Below, in pieces: positions 47,395-57,834 of a stretch of 64,000 nt of DNA. Source of the DNA: CAYVQE01 sp964454005 (GTDB lineage: Bacteria; Myxococcota; B64-G9); the NCBI GenBank assembly GCA_964454005.1, contig CAYVQE010000011.1, positions 1 through 64,000 of the forward strand, written 5' to 3'. The notes under the pieces are model-generated. The model had not been told where the DNA came from. It saw only the letters and a program-made list of their open reading frames with translations, and did not search any database. Made by a program: the position numbers and the translations under genes. Each line of letters begins with the position of its first letter. The first letter of the stretch is position 1.

Positions 47395-47554
47395 AGGCTA
47401 GGTAGTTCGGGGACGGTTTCAACTTTTTGACTTTTGACGCTTACGTGTTGATCTAGAATAGTTTTTCCCGGGGCAGCCTCTTCTCTACTTCTCACAGACG
47501 CTGCAGCAGCAAAGACTGGGTGTTCTGGAGGTGTCGACCAGAATCGCCGCCCAA

Positions 47555-49108
47555 TCAGCGTGCGCAGCGAAATCCGAAGGCCGGCTCTTCGCCCGATTGC
47601 TCGTCTATCGGCGCTGCGCGCCAGCGGTTGTGCACGCGCAGTTTCTGGGCACCGTCCGTGAACTCGGCGCCGCGCGCGACGCGTTGGTTGCCCGGCGGGC
47701 TGATCCAGGCGCTGCCGTCGGACGGCGCGTCGACGTAGTCCTCGTGGTACCAGTCCTGGACCCACTCCCAGACGTTGCCAGCCATGTCGCACAGGCCCTG
47801 GTCGGTGTTGCCGTCGGGGCGGCTGCACACGGGCCAGACCGAGTCCTCGCCGCAGCCGAAGCCGCCGTCGTTCATCACGGCGCGGTCGCAGGTGGCAGAC
47901 TCGTCGCCCCAGGGGTAGATGATATCCAGCCCGCCACTGCGCGCCGCGTACTCCCACTCGGCCTCGGAGGGCAGGCGGGCGGTGCCACCGACCCATTGCT
48001 CGCAGAAATCGCGCGCCTGGTACCAGCTCAGGCAAGTTACGGGGTGGTCGGGGCGCAAGCCGTTCGCCCTCCAGGTGCATTTCTGGTGCCAGGTCGACGG
48101 CGTGACGCAGACACCCGCGTCGACGCAGGGTCTGTACTGGGCGTTGGTGATCACCGAGGCGGTCATCTCGAAAGCGGACAGCTCGACCGTGTGAACCGGT
48201 TGCTCGTCGTCCTGTGCCGCGGGGGAATCCGAACCCATCTCGAAGCTTCCGGCCGCAAGGGGGATCCAGTTCAGATTGCAGGCGGGATCGGCATCGTCCG
48301 CGCCCCGCCAGCAGTCGTTGTCCAGCCCGTCCGAACAGCTGGCATCGCCTGGCGGCCCCTCGGCGCCGTCCGGGTTCACCGCGATCTCGTCGTCGTTACA
48401 GTCCAGACCGCCGCAGGCTGCTTCCACGAAGCCGTCGCCATCGTCGTCCTTGGGTTCGCCCAGGCACTGGCCCTGCAGGCAGCGGTCGCCCGTGGTGCAC
48501 GCGTCGCCGTCGTCGCAAGCGCTGCCGTCCGCCACGGGCTGGGCCGCGCAGCTCTGGTTCTGCTCATCGCAGGCCGGCGTGTTGCACGCATCCGCGAACT
48601 CGGAGCAATCGCGGGCATCGCCGTGGCATTCTCCGGCCAGGCAGCGGTCGTTGTCGGTGCAGAACAGCCCGTCGTCGCAGGCGCTGTCGTCCGCCTTCGG
48701 CGACTGTTGACAGGCATCGAGATCCTCGTCGCAGAAGCCTACCTTGCAGGCATCGGACAGCCCGGAGCAATCGCGTTGCTCGCCCAGGCACACGCCGCCC
48801 GTGCAGCGGTCGTCCGTGGTGCAATACAGCCCGTCATCGCAGGGCTTGTCGCTCGGCGCGGCCGTATGCCGGCAAGCCCCGCCCGAGCAGCGATCGATGG
48901 TGCACGTCCCGTCGTCGTCGCAGTCGCCGTCCGTGATGCATTCGGCCCGGCAGATGCCGTCCTCGGCGCAAACCAGGCCTTCGGCGCAAGGTCGTTCCCC
49001 GGGCAAACAGCGGTGCCCGGCGCTGCCCCGGTCAGACAGGAATACCTCACAGCCACCGACGAGCAGCGTCATGACCATCGCAGCCACACAGTGCCGATCC
49101 ATGCGCAT
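47555..49108 (-). CDS. Lipoprotein with Cys-rich repeats and a sulfatase-modifying-factor (FGE-like) domain
   Basis: A 517-residue lipoprotein (ATG 49108 after GGAGGAGGTGG; lipobox LLVGGC, Cys at about 19). Residues about 25-260 are EGF/MYXO-type disulfide repeats with C-D-D-G-x-x-C units (DDGLYCTTDDRCTGGVC, DDGLFCTDNDRCLAGEC, DDGDACTTGDRC). The C-terminal 240 residues form an FGE-sulfatase (SUMF1-type) domain: NWIPLAAGSFEMGSDSP, RLPSEAEWEYAARSGG, LCDMAGNVWEWVQDW. The usual RGGSW is RGAEF and the copper cysteine pair is not obvious, so it probably binds and does not modify. Confidence 0.85.
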   Translation of the reverse strand: MRMDRHCVAAMVMTLLVGGCEVFLSDRGSAGHRCLPGERPCAEGLVCAEDGICRAECITDGDCDDDGTCTIDRCSGGACRHTAAPSDKPCDDGLYCTTDDRCTGGVCLGEQRDCSGLSDACKVGFCDEDLDACQQSPKADDSACDDGLFCTDNDRCLAGECHGDARDCSEFADACNTPACDEQNQSCAAQPVADGSACDDGDACTTGDRCLQGQCLGEPKDDDGDGFVEAACGGLDCNDDEIAVNPDGAEGPPGDASCSDGLDNDCWRGADDADPACNLNWIPLAAGSFEMGSDSPAAQDDEQPVHTVELSAFEMTASVITNAQYRPCVDAGVCVTPSTWHQKCTWRANGLRPDHPVTCLSWYQARDFCEQWVGGTARLPSEAEWEYAARSGGLDIIYPWGDESATCDRAVMNDGGFGCGEDSVWPVCSRPDGNTDQGLCDMAGNVWEWVQDWYHEDYVDAPSDGSAWISPPGNQRVARGAEFTDGAQKLRVHNRWRAAPIDEQSGEEPAFGFRCAR

Positions 49109-49164
49109 AGCCACCTCCTCCAGCCCGGATGAGTGGACAGGATAATCGAGGGACCGAAGGGCCT

Positions 49165-50307
49165 TCAAGGAAGTCGTATCGCCCCCGGGGCGCATTGCGC
49201 ACGGGCGACCAAAACTTCCAGGAACTCGACCATCTGTCGGGCGCTGGGGGGGCAGCCGGGGCAGTGCGGGGCCAGGCCGCGGGTGCAGTCGCCGATGCCG
49301 GGGCCGGGGCCGCGGCGCTGCTGGTGGCCCTGGCCGACGGCGATGCGGGCGGGCAGCGCCTGGAGGCGGTCGCGGTCGGCCAGCCGCTGCAGGGCGTGGA
49401 TCAGCCCGCCGATGCACGGCGAGCAGGCCTGGTCGGCGACGATGCGCTCGGCGAAGGGCGGTGCGGCGGCGTGGGGACCGGCCCGGGCGCTGCGGGTGGC
49501 CGGGGTGGGCTTGTTCAGCGCGGTGATGCGGGCGGAGCTTAAATTATCGCTGCCGACGCCCAGGGCGGCGGCGCGGCCGATGTAGCCGACCGCCGCCGGG
49601 GCCAGGCCGAGCAGGGTGGCGGCGTAGGCGTCGATGAGCACCGGGTCGCGGCCGGCCAGCAGCCGGTCCTGGCGCACCGGGTGGCCGCCCTCCTCGAAGG
49701 TCAGATCGCCGCACAGCCCGTCGACCAGCACCAGGTCGACCGGCAGCGCCCGGGCCAGCCGGGCGATGGCCGGGTGCAGCCCGATGCGGTGGCAGCGGCG
49801 TTTCTCACGGTCGGGAATGCAGCCCTTGAGGTTTTTCAGCGCGCAGGTCAGCCCGGTCTGGCAGTGAGCCTTGAGCACCGGCACGTCGATCAGATAATCG
49901 ACCTCCAGCGGCCGCCGGCAGACCTCGACCGAGGTGCCGTCGACGCCGACCCAGCGGGTGGCGTCGCGCTTCAGATCGACCAGCTCCACGCCGCAGCGAT
50001 CGGCCAGCTCCAGATAGCCGCAGGCGGCGAAGGCCTCGCCGGTGCGCGCGCCCACCCAGGCGCTCTCCAGGATGACGGGCTCGGCGCGGCTGTGGTCGCG
50101 CAGCCAGCCGATCAGGGCCTCGACCAGCCGCGGGTCGGTGGTGGCGCCCGAGGCGGCCGGGCGCGGCAGGATCAGGTTGGGCTTGATGCCGATCCGTCCG
50201 CGGCGCGGCAGATCGGCCGCCGCGCCCAGGTGGTCCAGCAGGGCGGGCACCAGCGGCGCCGGGTCGGCGCCGTAGATCACGGCCAGGTCGCTGCCGCCGC
50301 CAGACAC
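49165..50307 (-). CDS. DUF362 domain protein with Cys-rich C-terminus
   Basis: A 380-residue protein with a GTG start after GGAGGAACG. The DUF362 core covers about 5-270: IGIKPNLILPRPAASGATTDP, LKAHCQTGLTCALKNLKGCI and VDLVLVDGLCGDLT are characteristic. The C-terminal 90 residues have ACSPCIGGLIHAL and DCTRGLAPHCPGCPPSA, a cysteine pattern that could hold an iron-sulfur cluster, as in other DUF362 proteins with ferredoxin domains. Function of the family is unsettled. It lies 23 bases after the kinase gene in a five-gene minus-strand row. Confidence 0.82.
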   Translation of the reverse strand: MSGGGSDLAVIYGADPAPLVPALLDHLGAAADLPRRGRIGIKPNLILPRPAASGATTDPRLVEALIGWLRDHSRAEPVILESAWVGARTGEAFAACGYLELADRCGVELVDLKRDATRWVGVDGTSVEVCRRPLEVDYLIDVPVLKAHCQTGLTCALKNLKGCIPDREKRRCHRIGLHPAIARLARALPVDLVLVDGLCGDLTFEEGGHPVRQDRLLAGRDPVLIDAYAATLLGLAPAAVGYIGRAAALGVGSDNLSSARITALNKPTPATRSARAGPHAAAPPFAERIVADQACSPCIGGLIHALQRLADRDRLQALPARIAVGQGHQQRRGPGPGIGDCTRGLAPHCPGCPPSARQMVEFLEVLVARAQCAPGAIRLP

Positions 50308-50330
50308 GGTTCGTTCCTCCGGCCGGGGGA

Positions 50331-52106
50331 TCAGCCGCCGGGCTCGAGTTCGACCACCAGGTTGGTGGTCTGGCCCTTGCGGATGTGCACGGTGCGCACC
50401 TGGCGCAGATCGAGCTTGGGGTTGACCAGCTCGATGCGGTGGCGGCCCGCCGGCAGCTTCAGCCCGTAGAGCGGGGTGGGGCGGTCCTGCTTCTGGCCGT
50501 CGACGTAGACGTAGGCCCAGGCCCCGACCGCGTTGACGTTGAGCACGCCCTTGGCGGGACGCGGCGGGCGCACCGGCTTGGGCTTGGGCCGCGGTCTGGG
50601 TCGAGGCTCGGGCCGCGGCACGGCTGCGGGCGCCAGCTCGGCCCGGATGGCCATGCGCTCGGCATCGCCGAACTCGACATCTTGCGACCAGTCGACCCGG
50701 CCGTTCAGGCGCAGCTCGACGCGGTGCGGCTGGGCCCGACCGAGTTTATCCAGGGTGGCCGGGGTGGTGCGACCGGTGTCGCGGCCGTCGAGCCAGATGG
50801 AAGCCCCTTTCGGCTGCGAGCTGATCTCCAGCGCGCCGCGCTTCGGCTCGGGCGCGGGTTCGGGCTCGGCCGGGCCGGCCGGCTCCGGCCGGGGAACCGG
50901 CCGCGGCTCCGGCTCGTACATCCACCACACGCCGAGCACCACCGCAGCCGCCAGCAGCAGGATGACGCCGGTGCCGAGCAGCGCCAACCGCAGCGACGAT
51001 CGGGCCGTGCGCGGCGCCGGGGTCAGGCCCGAGGGCAGATCGGGTCGGGTGGCCGGGCCGGCGGGCGGAGCACCGCTCGGTCCAGCGCCGGCGGGCTCCG
51101 ACTCGCTCGGCGCCGGGGTGCCGTCCTGCAGCTTGCGGCGCTGTGAGTCGCGCTCCTCCTCGCGTTCGATCTCGTCGCGGAACAGCTTCTGCATGAAGGC
51201 CGCCAGCAACTTGCTGTCGACCCGCTTGCCGGTGGCGAAGAGCTGATCGGCGATGGCGTCGTGCATCTCGCCGGCGGAGGCGAAGCGCTCGGCCGGATCC
51301 AGGCTCAGCGCCCGCATCACCAGGGCGTCGATCTCGGGGCTGGCCTTCTTGTTGACGGCCGACGGCGGTTGCGGCACCCGCGCCTCGCGCACCTGCTCCA
51401 GGGTCTCCAGATCGGTCTCGCCCTTGAACAGCCGCCGGGCCGCCAGGCACTCGTAGAGCAGGATGCCGGCGGCGAAGATGTCGGAGCGGTGGTCGATGCG
51501 CTCGCCCTTGACCTGCTCGGGCGACATGTAGCCGTACTTGCCCTTCATGGTGCCGGTGGCTGTCTTGTGCTCGGTGTGGGTGGCCTTGGCGATGCCGAAG
51601 TCGGCCACCTTGACGTCGCCCTCCCACGAGACCAGGATGTTCGACGGGCTGACGTCGCGGTGGATGATACCCAGCGGCCGGCCCTCGGACTTGACCCGGT
51701 GGGCGTAGTCCAGCCCCTTGCAGACCTCGCCCAGGATGTACAGCGCGATGTGCACCGGCAGGCGCCGCTTCTGGGCCCGGCAGGCGTTGATGATCTGGAG
51801 CAGATCGCGGCCGCGCACCAGCTCCATGGCGATGAAGTAGTGCTCGCCGATGCGGCCCAAATCGAACACCTGCACCACGTTGGCGTGATGCAGCGAGACC
51901 GCGATCTTGGCCTCGTCGATGAACATCTTGACGAAGGTGGTGTCGCTGGTCAGGGTGGGCAGGATCCGCTTGATGCAGATCTCCTTGGTGAATCCCTCGA
52001 CCCCGAAGGCGGTGGCGCGGAAGATCTCGGCCATGCCGCCGGCACCGATGCGATCGGTGAGCAGGTATTTTCCGAACTGCTGCGGTCGGAAGACGCCTTC
52101 GTCCAT
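50331..52106 (-). CDS. Membrane Ser/Thr protein kinase with two PEGA domains
   Basis: A 591-residue Hanks-type kinase. The N-terminal kinase domain (about 13-285) has GAGGMAEIF (21-29), Lys46, HRDVSPSN with Asp151, DFG (169-171) and SPEQ, all needed for activity. A charged linker follows, then a transmembrane helix (about 368-390, LALLGTGVILLLAAAVVLGV), and two extracytoplasmic PEGA-type beta domains (ALEISSQPKGASIWLDGRD and a later YVYVDGQKQDRP) separated by a Pro/Arg repeat. Myxococcota encode many such receptors. Neighbours are glpK and DUF362; the signal is unknown. Confidence 0.93.
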   Translation of the reverse strand: MDEGVFRPQQFGKYLLTDRIGAGGMAEIFRATAFGVEGFTKEICIKRILPTLTSDTTFVKMFIDEAKIAVSLHHANVVQVFDLGRIGEHYFIAMELVRGRDLLQIINACRAQKRRLPVHIALYILGEVCKGLDYAHRVKSEGRPLGIIHRDVSPSNILVSWEGDVKVADFGIAKATHTEHKTATGTMKGKYGYMSPEQVKGERIDHRSDIFAAGILLYECLAARRLFKGETDLETLEQVREARVPQPPSAVNKKASPEIDALVMRALSLDPAERFASAGEMHDAIADQLFATGKRVDSKLLAAFMQKLFRDEIEREEERDSQRRKLQDGTPAPSESEPAGAGPSGAPPAGPATRPDLPSGLTPAPRTARSSLRLALLGTGVILLLAAAVVLGVWWMYEPEPRPVPRPEPAGPAEPEPAPEPKRGALEISSQPKGASIWLDGRDTGRTTPATLDKLGRAQPHRVELRLNGRVDWSQDVEFGDAERMAIRAELAPAAVPRPEPRPRPRPKPKPVRPPRPAKGVLNVNAVGAWAYVYVDGQKQDRPTPLYGLKLPAGRHRIELVNPKLDLRQVRTVHIRKGQTTNLVVELEPGG

Positions 52107-52125
52107 GTCCCCGCTGCCCGGAGTC

Positions 52126-53600
<1,475 letters not shown>

Positions 53601-53604
<4 letters not shown>

Positions 53605-54257
53605 GACTCCCCCCTGTCTGCCGGGGCGCCCACCAGTTGGCGCAGGCGGCGGGCCTCCTCCTCGAGCATATCGACCAGGCGCGCCCAGATGGCCTCGGTG
53701 GGTGGCTGGTGGCGCTTGTCCAGAAAGGACTCCAGCAACCGGATGGTGTGTGCCAGCTGGGTGCGCAGCGCGTCGTCGGCCGGCGCTCGGTGGGCTGGCG
53801 CCGGCTGAGACGGCGGGCCCACGTCGGCCAGGCGATCGCGCAGCAGGGTGGTCTCGACCCGCAGGGTGTTGACCTCGAGCGCAGCCCGGATCCGGTCCAT
53901 GACCGTTTCCATATCGGCGAAGGGCTTGGTCAGGTAGGAAAAGGCCCCGATCTCCATCGCCTGCACCGCCGAGTCGAGCGAAGCGTAGCCGGTGATCATG
54001 ATGAACTCGGTATTGGGGTGGTGCTTTTTCTGATCGGCGATCAGATCCAGTCCGGAGACGTCGGGCAGGTTCTTGTCCACCAACGCCAGCGGTGGGCGGT
54101 GCTGGTTCAGCAGCTGCACCCCCTGCTGGCCGGTCTCGGCCAACAGCGTCGGGTGGCCTTCCCCTTCGAGCAGATTCTGGAACAGCAGCCGCACCACTTC
54201 CTCGTCATCGACGACCAGGACGGCCGGCTTGCTCGCCGACCCGCTTTCGGCGCCCAT
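53601..54257 (-). CDS. Response regulator (REC domain) with C-terminal coiled coil
   Basis: A 218-residue protein with a receiver domain (about 11-130): Asp17/Asp18, phosphoacceptor Asp61 (LVDKNLPD), Thr89 and Lys111 (YLTKPF) are all present, so it should be phosphorylated. The C-terminal 90 residues are helical and have no recognised DNA-binding or enzymatic fold; they may dimerise or bind a partner. No histidine kinase lies next to it; the Ser/Thr kinase is two genes downstream. Start codon ATG at 54257 follows GGAGGCAGTTGCC. The 191-base gap upstream has no gene. Confidence 0.9.
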
Positions 54258-54448
54258 GGCAACTGCCTCCGGGTTCTCGTCAGCTGGTTCATTTCAGCCG
54301 GGACCCGGCCGAACGCGCGCCCGGGGCCGCAGTGCAACGCGATGAAATCACAAGCGGTCCCGGCGATCAAGAACCTAGAGAGCGCCATCATCCTCGAGGC
54401 GGCCGCCGCCAGTGCGGCGGGCGTCGGATCGGTCGCTTCGGATCGCCC

Positions 54449-55537
54449 TCAGGGGACGATGGACAGGTCGACCGTGGCGCTCGACGCCTCCAGCGGCCGG
54501 CCGCTCAGGGCCTCGGTCCCGGTGACCGCCGCCTGAATGCGGGCGGTGCCAGGGCTGGCGGCGATACCGTCCCAGTTGAAGGTGGCCTGTCCGCCCGGTG
54601 GGATGTCGCGCATCTGGCTGGAGTCGAGCTGCCAGCGCACCGCACCGTTGCCATCCGCCTGCGGGCGCAGCGGCTGTACCGCCTCGGCGGTGGTGCCGCC
54701 GCTGTTGCTGACGATGATGCGCAGGCTGAACGGATCATCGACCGCCACCGTGGCCGGCTCGGCGACGGCCTCGACCGCGAGCCGGGCCGGCTCCAGGATT
54801 TCGGCCCGCCAGCGCTGCGGCGCGCCGGAGGAGACCGGAATCCAACCGGCGGCCAGGGCGGTGGCCGCGACCTCGATCTCGGGTCGGCCCGGGCTGGCCG
54901 CCTCGAGCTCGAGCTGCACGGTGGGTTGCTCGCCGCCGGCGATGGTGAACGGCGGCGGCGGCGGCGGCAGGTAGAACGAGCCGCCACCGCCCTGGCGCAA
55001 CGACAACGCCACCTGCTCCAGCGGCTCGGTGCCCGCGTGCGTCAGCCGCACCTGGACCTGGAAGCTCGCGCCCCGGGGCAGCCGGGCCGGTTCGCCGGCC
55101 ACCTCGAGCGAAAGCGGGCTGCGCAGCGCGAAGGCCGAGCCGAGCGCGGCCCGCTGGCCGGCGGGGGTCTCGACCTCGGCCGGGTGGAGGCCAGGGACCG
55201 GGCCGGCCGGCAAGCGGCCGCTCAGATGCGGTTGGGTGCCGGCTGCGCTCATTGCCAGCTCGACCTGTTCGAGCTCGTGACCGCCGATCCAGGCGCGGAA
55301 GGTACCGATGGCGGCGGGCGGGTCGTCGGCGCCCAGATCCACCTCCCAGGCCGCCGCCAGGTTGCGGCCGGCCAACTCCACCGCCACCGTCTCACCGGCC
55401 AGGGCCCAGGCGACACAGGCCGCGCTATCGTCGACGCGGCAGACGCGGTGTAGCTCGGGAGCAGGCTGGGCCGAGTAGCCGCAACCGCCGGCGACGGCCA
55501 GCAACAGGGTCAGCAGGCTGGCGATGGAGCTGCGCAT
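54449..55537 (-). CDS. Lipoprotein with beta-sandwich (CARDB-like) domains
   Basis: A 362-residue lipoprotein with lipobox AGGC (Cys at about 19; MRSSIASLLTLLLAVAGGCG). The mature chain has a domain with VAVELAGRNLAAAWEVDLG (IPT/TIG-like), a stretch LSLEVAGEPARLPRGASFQ, and a second CARDB-like domain (DDPFSLRIIVSNSGGTTAEA) followed by a third. All are extracytoplasmic beta-sandwiches used for surface binding. It follows the Ig/barrel gene by 18 bases and probably shares its promoter. Function unknown. Confidence 0.72.
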   Translation of the reverse strand: MRSSIASLLTLLLAVAGGCGYSAQPAPELHRVCRVDDSAACVAWALAGETVAVELAGRNLAAAWEVDLGADDPPAAIGTFRAWIGGHELEQVELAMSAAGTQPHLSGRLPAGPVPGLHPAEVETPAGQRAALGSAFALRSPLSLEVAGEPARLPRGASFQVQVRLTHAGTEPLEQVALSLRQGGGGSFYLPPPPPPFTIAGGEQPTVQLELEAASPGRPEIEVAATALAAGWIPVSSGAPQRWRAEILEPARLAVEAVAEPATVAVDDPFSLRIIVSNSGGTTAEAVQPLRPQADGNGAVRWQLDSSQMRDIPPGGQATFNWDGIAASPGTARIQAAVTGTEALSGRPLEASSATVDLSIVP

Positions 55538-55555
55538 GCGTTCGCCTCCCGGGGC

Positions 55556-57601
55556 TCAGAAGTGCAGCTGGTAGCCCAGCCGGACATCCAGACCACCCAC
55601 GCTGCCCTTGATCCGCGAGCCCTCGCGCCCCGATTCCTGCTCGATCGCTGCCGTGTCGCGCAGGAAGGCATACAGATAACGGGCCTCGAGCACCACAGCG
55701 CCCGGCCCGAGCCGCAGCTCGCCGCCGAGGCTGGCCAGCGAGCCGAGCAGCACGGTGTGGTCGCGTTCGACCATCCCGCCAGGGCTGCGCAGGGTCCACT
55801 GGACGAACTCGGCCCCGCCGCCGATGCCGATCACCGGGGTGAACAGACTGGTGGGCAGCGGCTTGAACAACAGCAGCAGGTGCAGCGGAGCAACCTCGAT
55901 CTCGGTGCGCAGGCTGCGTTCGCTGCCCGGCAGCGGATCGCTGGCACGCCCGTAACGGTACCCTCCTTCGAGGGCCACGTACAGGTAACCCGCCAGGCCC
56001 GGCACCCGACCGCTGGCGTCGACCGAGAAGCCGCCCGACAGCAGCCGACCGAAGTTGGTCAGCAGCGCGGCCGAAGGCCCCAGCGTTGCCCAGGGCGCCG
56101 GCGGCGGGGGCGGCTCGACGCCCTCGAGTTCGACCACCACGTGTTCGCTCAAGGGTGCGTCCGGCGGACCGGCGCGCACCCCGATCCGCACCCGGGTGCT
56201 GCGTTGGCCCCGCGGTGCGGTATAGGACGCGTGGTAGCGGCCCGGCCCGTCCCGGGTGGGCGGATCGATGCCGCCCAGGCCGGCCGACGCCTCCACCTGC
56301 ACGCCGTCTAGCGGTTGGCCCTGTTCGTCGTAGACGGCGATCTGTAATCGGGTCTGCGACCGGCCGTCCATCGGCAGCCGCTGATCGGCGATGGCCAGCT
56401 CGAGCCGGCCGGGCCGCGGCGGTTGCAGCTGGATCTCGGCCCGGGCCTGCAGGCTGGGGCCGGTTTGCCGCTCGAGTTCGGCTCGACAGCCCACCGGGCC
56501 GGGGCGGCCGACCGGCGCCTGGTAACGGGCCCGGTAACGGCCGCGGCCGATCTCGTGCAACGGTCCGACGGCGCCCCGGGCACAACCGATGCGCGGCGGG
56601 TGGCCCTCGAGCGGGTTGCCGCCATTGTCGGTCACCACCGCCTTCAGCTCGGCTGCGGCGGCACCGTTGGCCACCAGGGCATCCGGCTCGGCGCTCAGCT
56701 CGAGCGCCGCCGGGGCGCCGGCGGTCAACGCGAAAGTGAACTCGCAGCGGCTGAGTTCGCGGTTGTCGCGGTCGGCGATCGTCAGATCGACCTGTGGGGC
56801 CTCCAGCCCGGCCGGCGCGGTGTAGCGCAGCTTGTACAGGCCCGGCCGCGGTTGGGCCACCACGTCCAGCTCACCGCCGCGGCGGCGGCTGGCCAGCCGC
56901 AGCTCGCGATCAGGGCTGCCGTCCGGATCGATGGCGATCAGGTAGATCCAGGTGGCGTCGTGGCCGTCGGCGGCCAACTGCAAGCGCTCGGCGAAGCCCA
57001 CCAGGCGTGCTACCGGCGGCAGCGGAATGCGCACCTCGCGCTCGCGCCGGTTGCCGAACTCGTCGACCGCCACCGCCTTGGCCCGGGTCTGCCCCGGCGC
57101 CACCTCGACCGGGACTTCAACCCGGCCGCGGGCATCGGAGCGCTTTGGACCGAAGGTCCGGTCACCGAGATGGAGGGTGACCTGGACCCGCGGCTTGGTG
57201 GTGCGGGTCGGCAGCTCGGTGCGACTGCTCAGGCGGATCACGCTCCAACCGGGCGGCCCGCCTTTGACCTTGGCGGCCAGGATGACCGCCTGCGGATGGC
57301 GTTGTTCGGGCGGCTGCCAGTGTGTGCGGTAGACGCCGTCGCCGGCCTCGGCCACCGGGCCGAAGCGGCCGGCGGTGGTCTCGAGTCGCGGCTCGAGACC
57401 GGGCTGGCCGCGGCCGGCGGCGCCGCGCACGGTGATGGTCACCGGCACCGGCTCGCTGGACGCCTCGGGGGTCAGCAGCAGGTCGCTCTCGGCGCACTCG
57501 ACCTCGACCTGCAGGCTTGTGCCGGCCGGTTCGGCGGTCGCCGCTGCGGCGGGCGGGTGGAGCAGCGGACCGATCAGGGCGATCGCATTCGACCAGCGCA
57601 C
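55556..57601 (-). CDS. Ig-like repeat protein with C-terminal outer-membrane beta-barrel
   Basis: A 681-residue envelope protein. I prefer the GTG at 57601 (AAAGGAG seven bases upstream, followed directly by a signal peptide MRWSNAIALIGPLLHPPAAA) over an upstream ATG at 57652 that would lie on the likely transcription start. Residues about 25-490 are four or more beta-sandwich domains of the invasin-like type (VPVTITVRGAAGRGQPG, AAELKAVVTDNGGNPLEG, TRLQIAVYDEQGQPLDGVQV). The last 190 residues form a barrel (LLSGGFSVDASGRVPGLAGY through GGLDVRLGYQLHF ending in Phe). Order is passenger first, barrel last. Confidence 0.82.
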   Translation of the reverse strand: MRWSNAIALIGPLLHPPAAAATAEPAGTSLQVEVECAESDLLLTPEASSEPVPVTITVRGAAGRGQPGLEPRLETTAGRFGPVAEAGDGVYRTHWQPPEQRHPQAVILAAKVKGGPPGWSVIRLSSRTELPTRTTKPRVQVTLHLGDRTFGPKRSDARGRVEVPVEVAPGQTRAKAVAVDEFGNRREREVRIPLPPVARLVGFAERLQLAADGHDATWIYLIAIDPDGSPDRELRLASRRRGGELDVVAQPRPGLYKLRYTAPAGLEAPQVDLTIADRDNRELSRCEFTFALTAGAPAALELSAEPDALVANGAAAAELKAVVTDNGGNPLEGHPPRIGCARGAVGPLHEIGRGRYRARYQAPVGRPGPVGCRAELERQTGPSLQARAEIQLQPPRPGRLELAIADQRLPMDGRSQTRLQIAVYDEQGQPLDGVQVEASAGLGGIDPPTRDGPGRYHASYTAPRGQRSTRVRIGVRAGPPDAPLSEHVVVELEGVEPPPPPAPWATLGPSAALLTNFGRLLSGGFSVDASGRVPGLAGYLYVALEGGYRYGRASDPLPGSERSLRTEIEVAPLHLLLLFKPLPTSLFTPVIGIGGGAEFVQWTLRSPGGMVERDHTVLLGSLASLGGELRLGPGAVVLEARYLYAFLRDTAAIEQESGREGSRIKGSVGGLDVRLGYQLHF

Positions 57602-57655
57602 GCTGCGACTCCTTTGCCGAGACTCCGACGGGCTCGGGCGAACGGTATCCATTCG

Positions 57656-57684
57656 ACTGTAGACGGCCCCCGCCAGGTCGTCAA
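57656..57684 (-). promoter_or_regulatory. Candidate promoter of the Ig-like/barrel gene
   Basis: Minus-strand TTGACG (57684-57679), 17 bases, TACAGT (57661-57656). Start near 57649 gives a leader of about 48 bases to the GTG at 57601 and argues against the ATG at 57652. Confidence 0.5.
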
Positions 57685-57767
57685 GAACGCGGTTCGGTGG
57701 CAGCGGGGAGGATGAGGGGCGGATTCGGGACCGGCCTTATGTGGCTGGGAGATCCCGGGAGGTGCGG

Positions 57768-57796
57768 TTGACTTGATCGGATGCCTGCCGTAATTT
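57768..57796 (+). promoter_or_regulatory. Candidate promoter of the TPR lipoprotein gene
   Basis: TTGACT (57768-57773), 17 bases, TAATTT (57791-57796), 38 bases before the ATG at 57835. Divergent from the promoter at 57656. Confidence 0.5.
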
Positions 57797-57834
57797 GCCT
57801 CTGCGAATGGGGAATCGAATGCGAGGTGGTCGCT

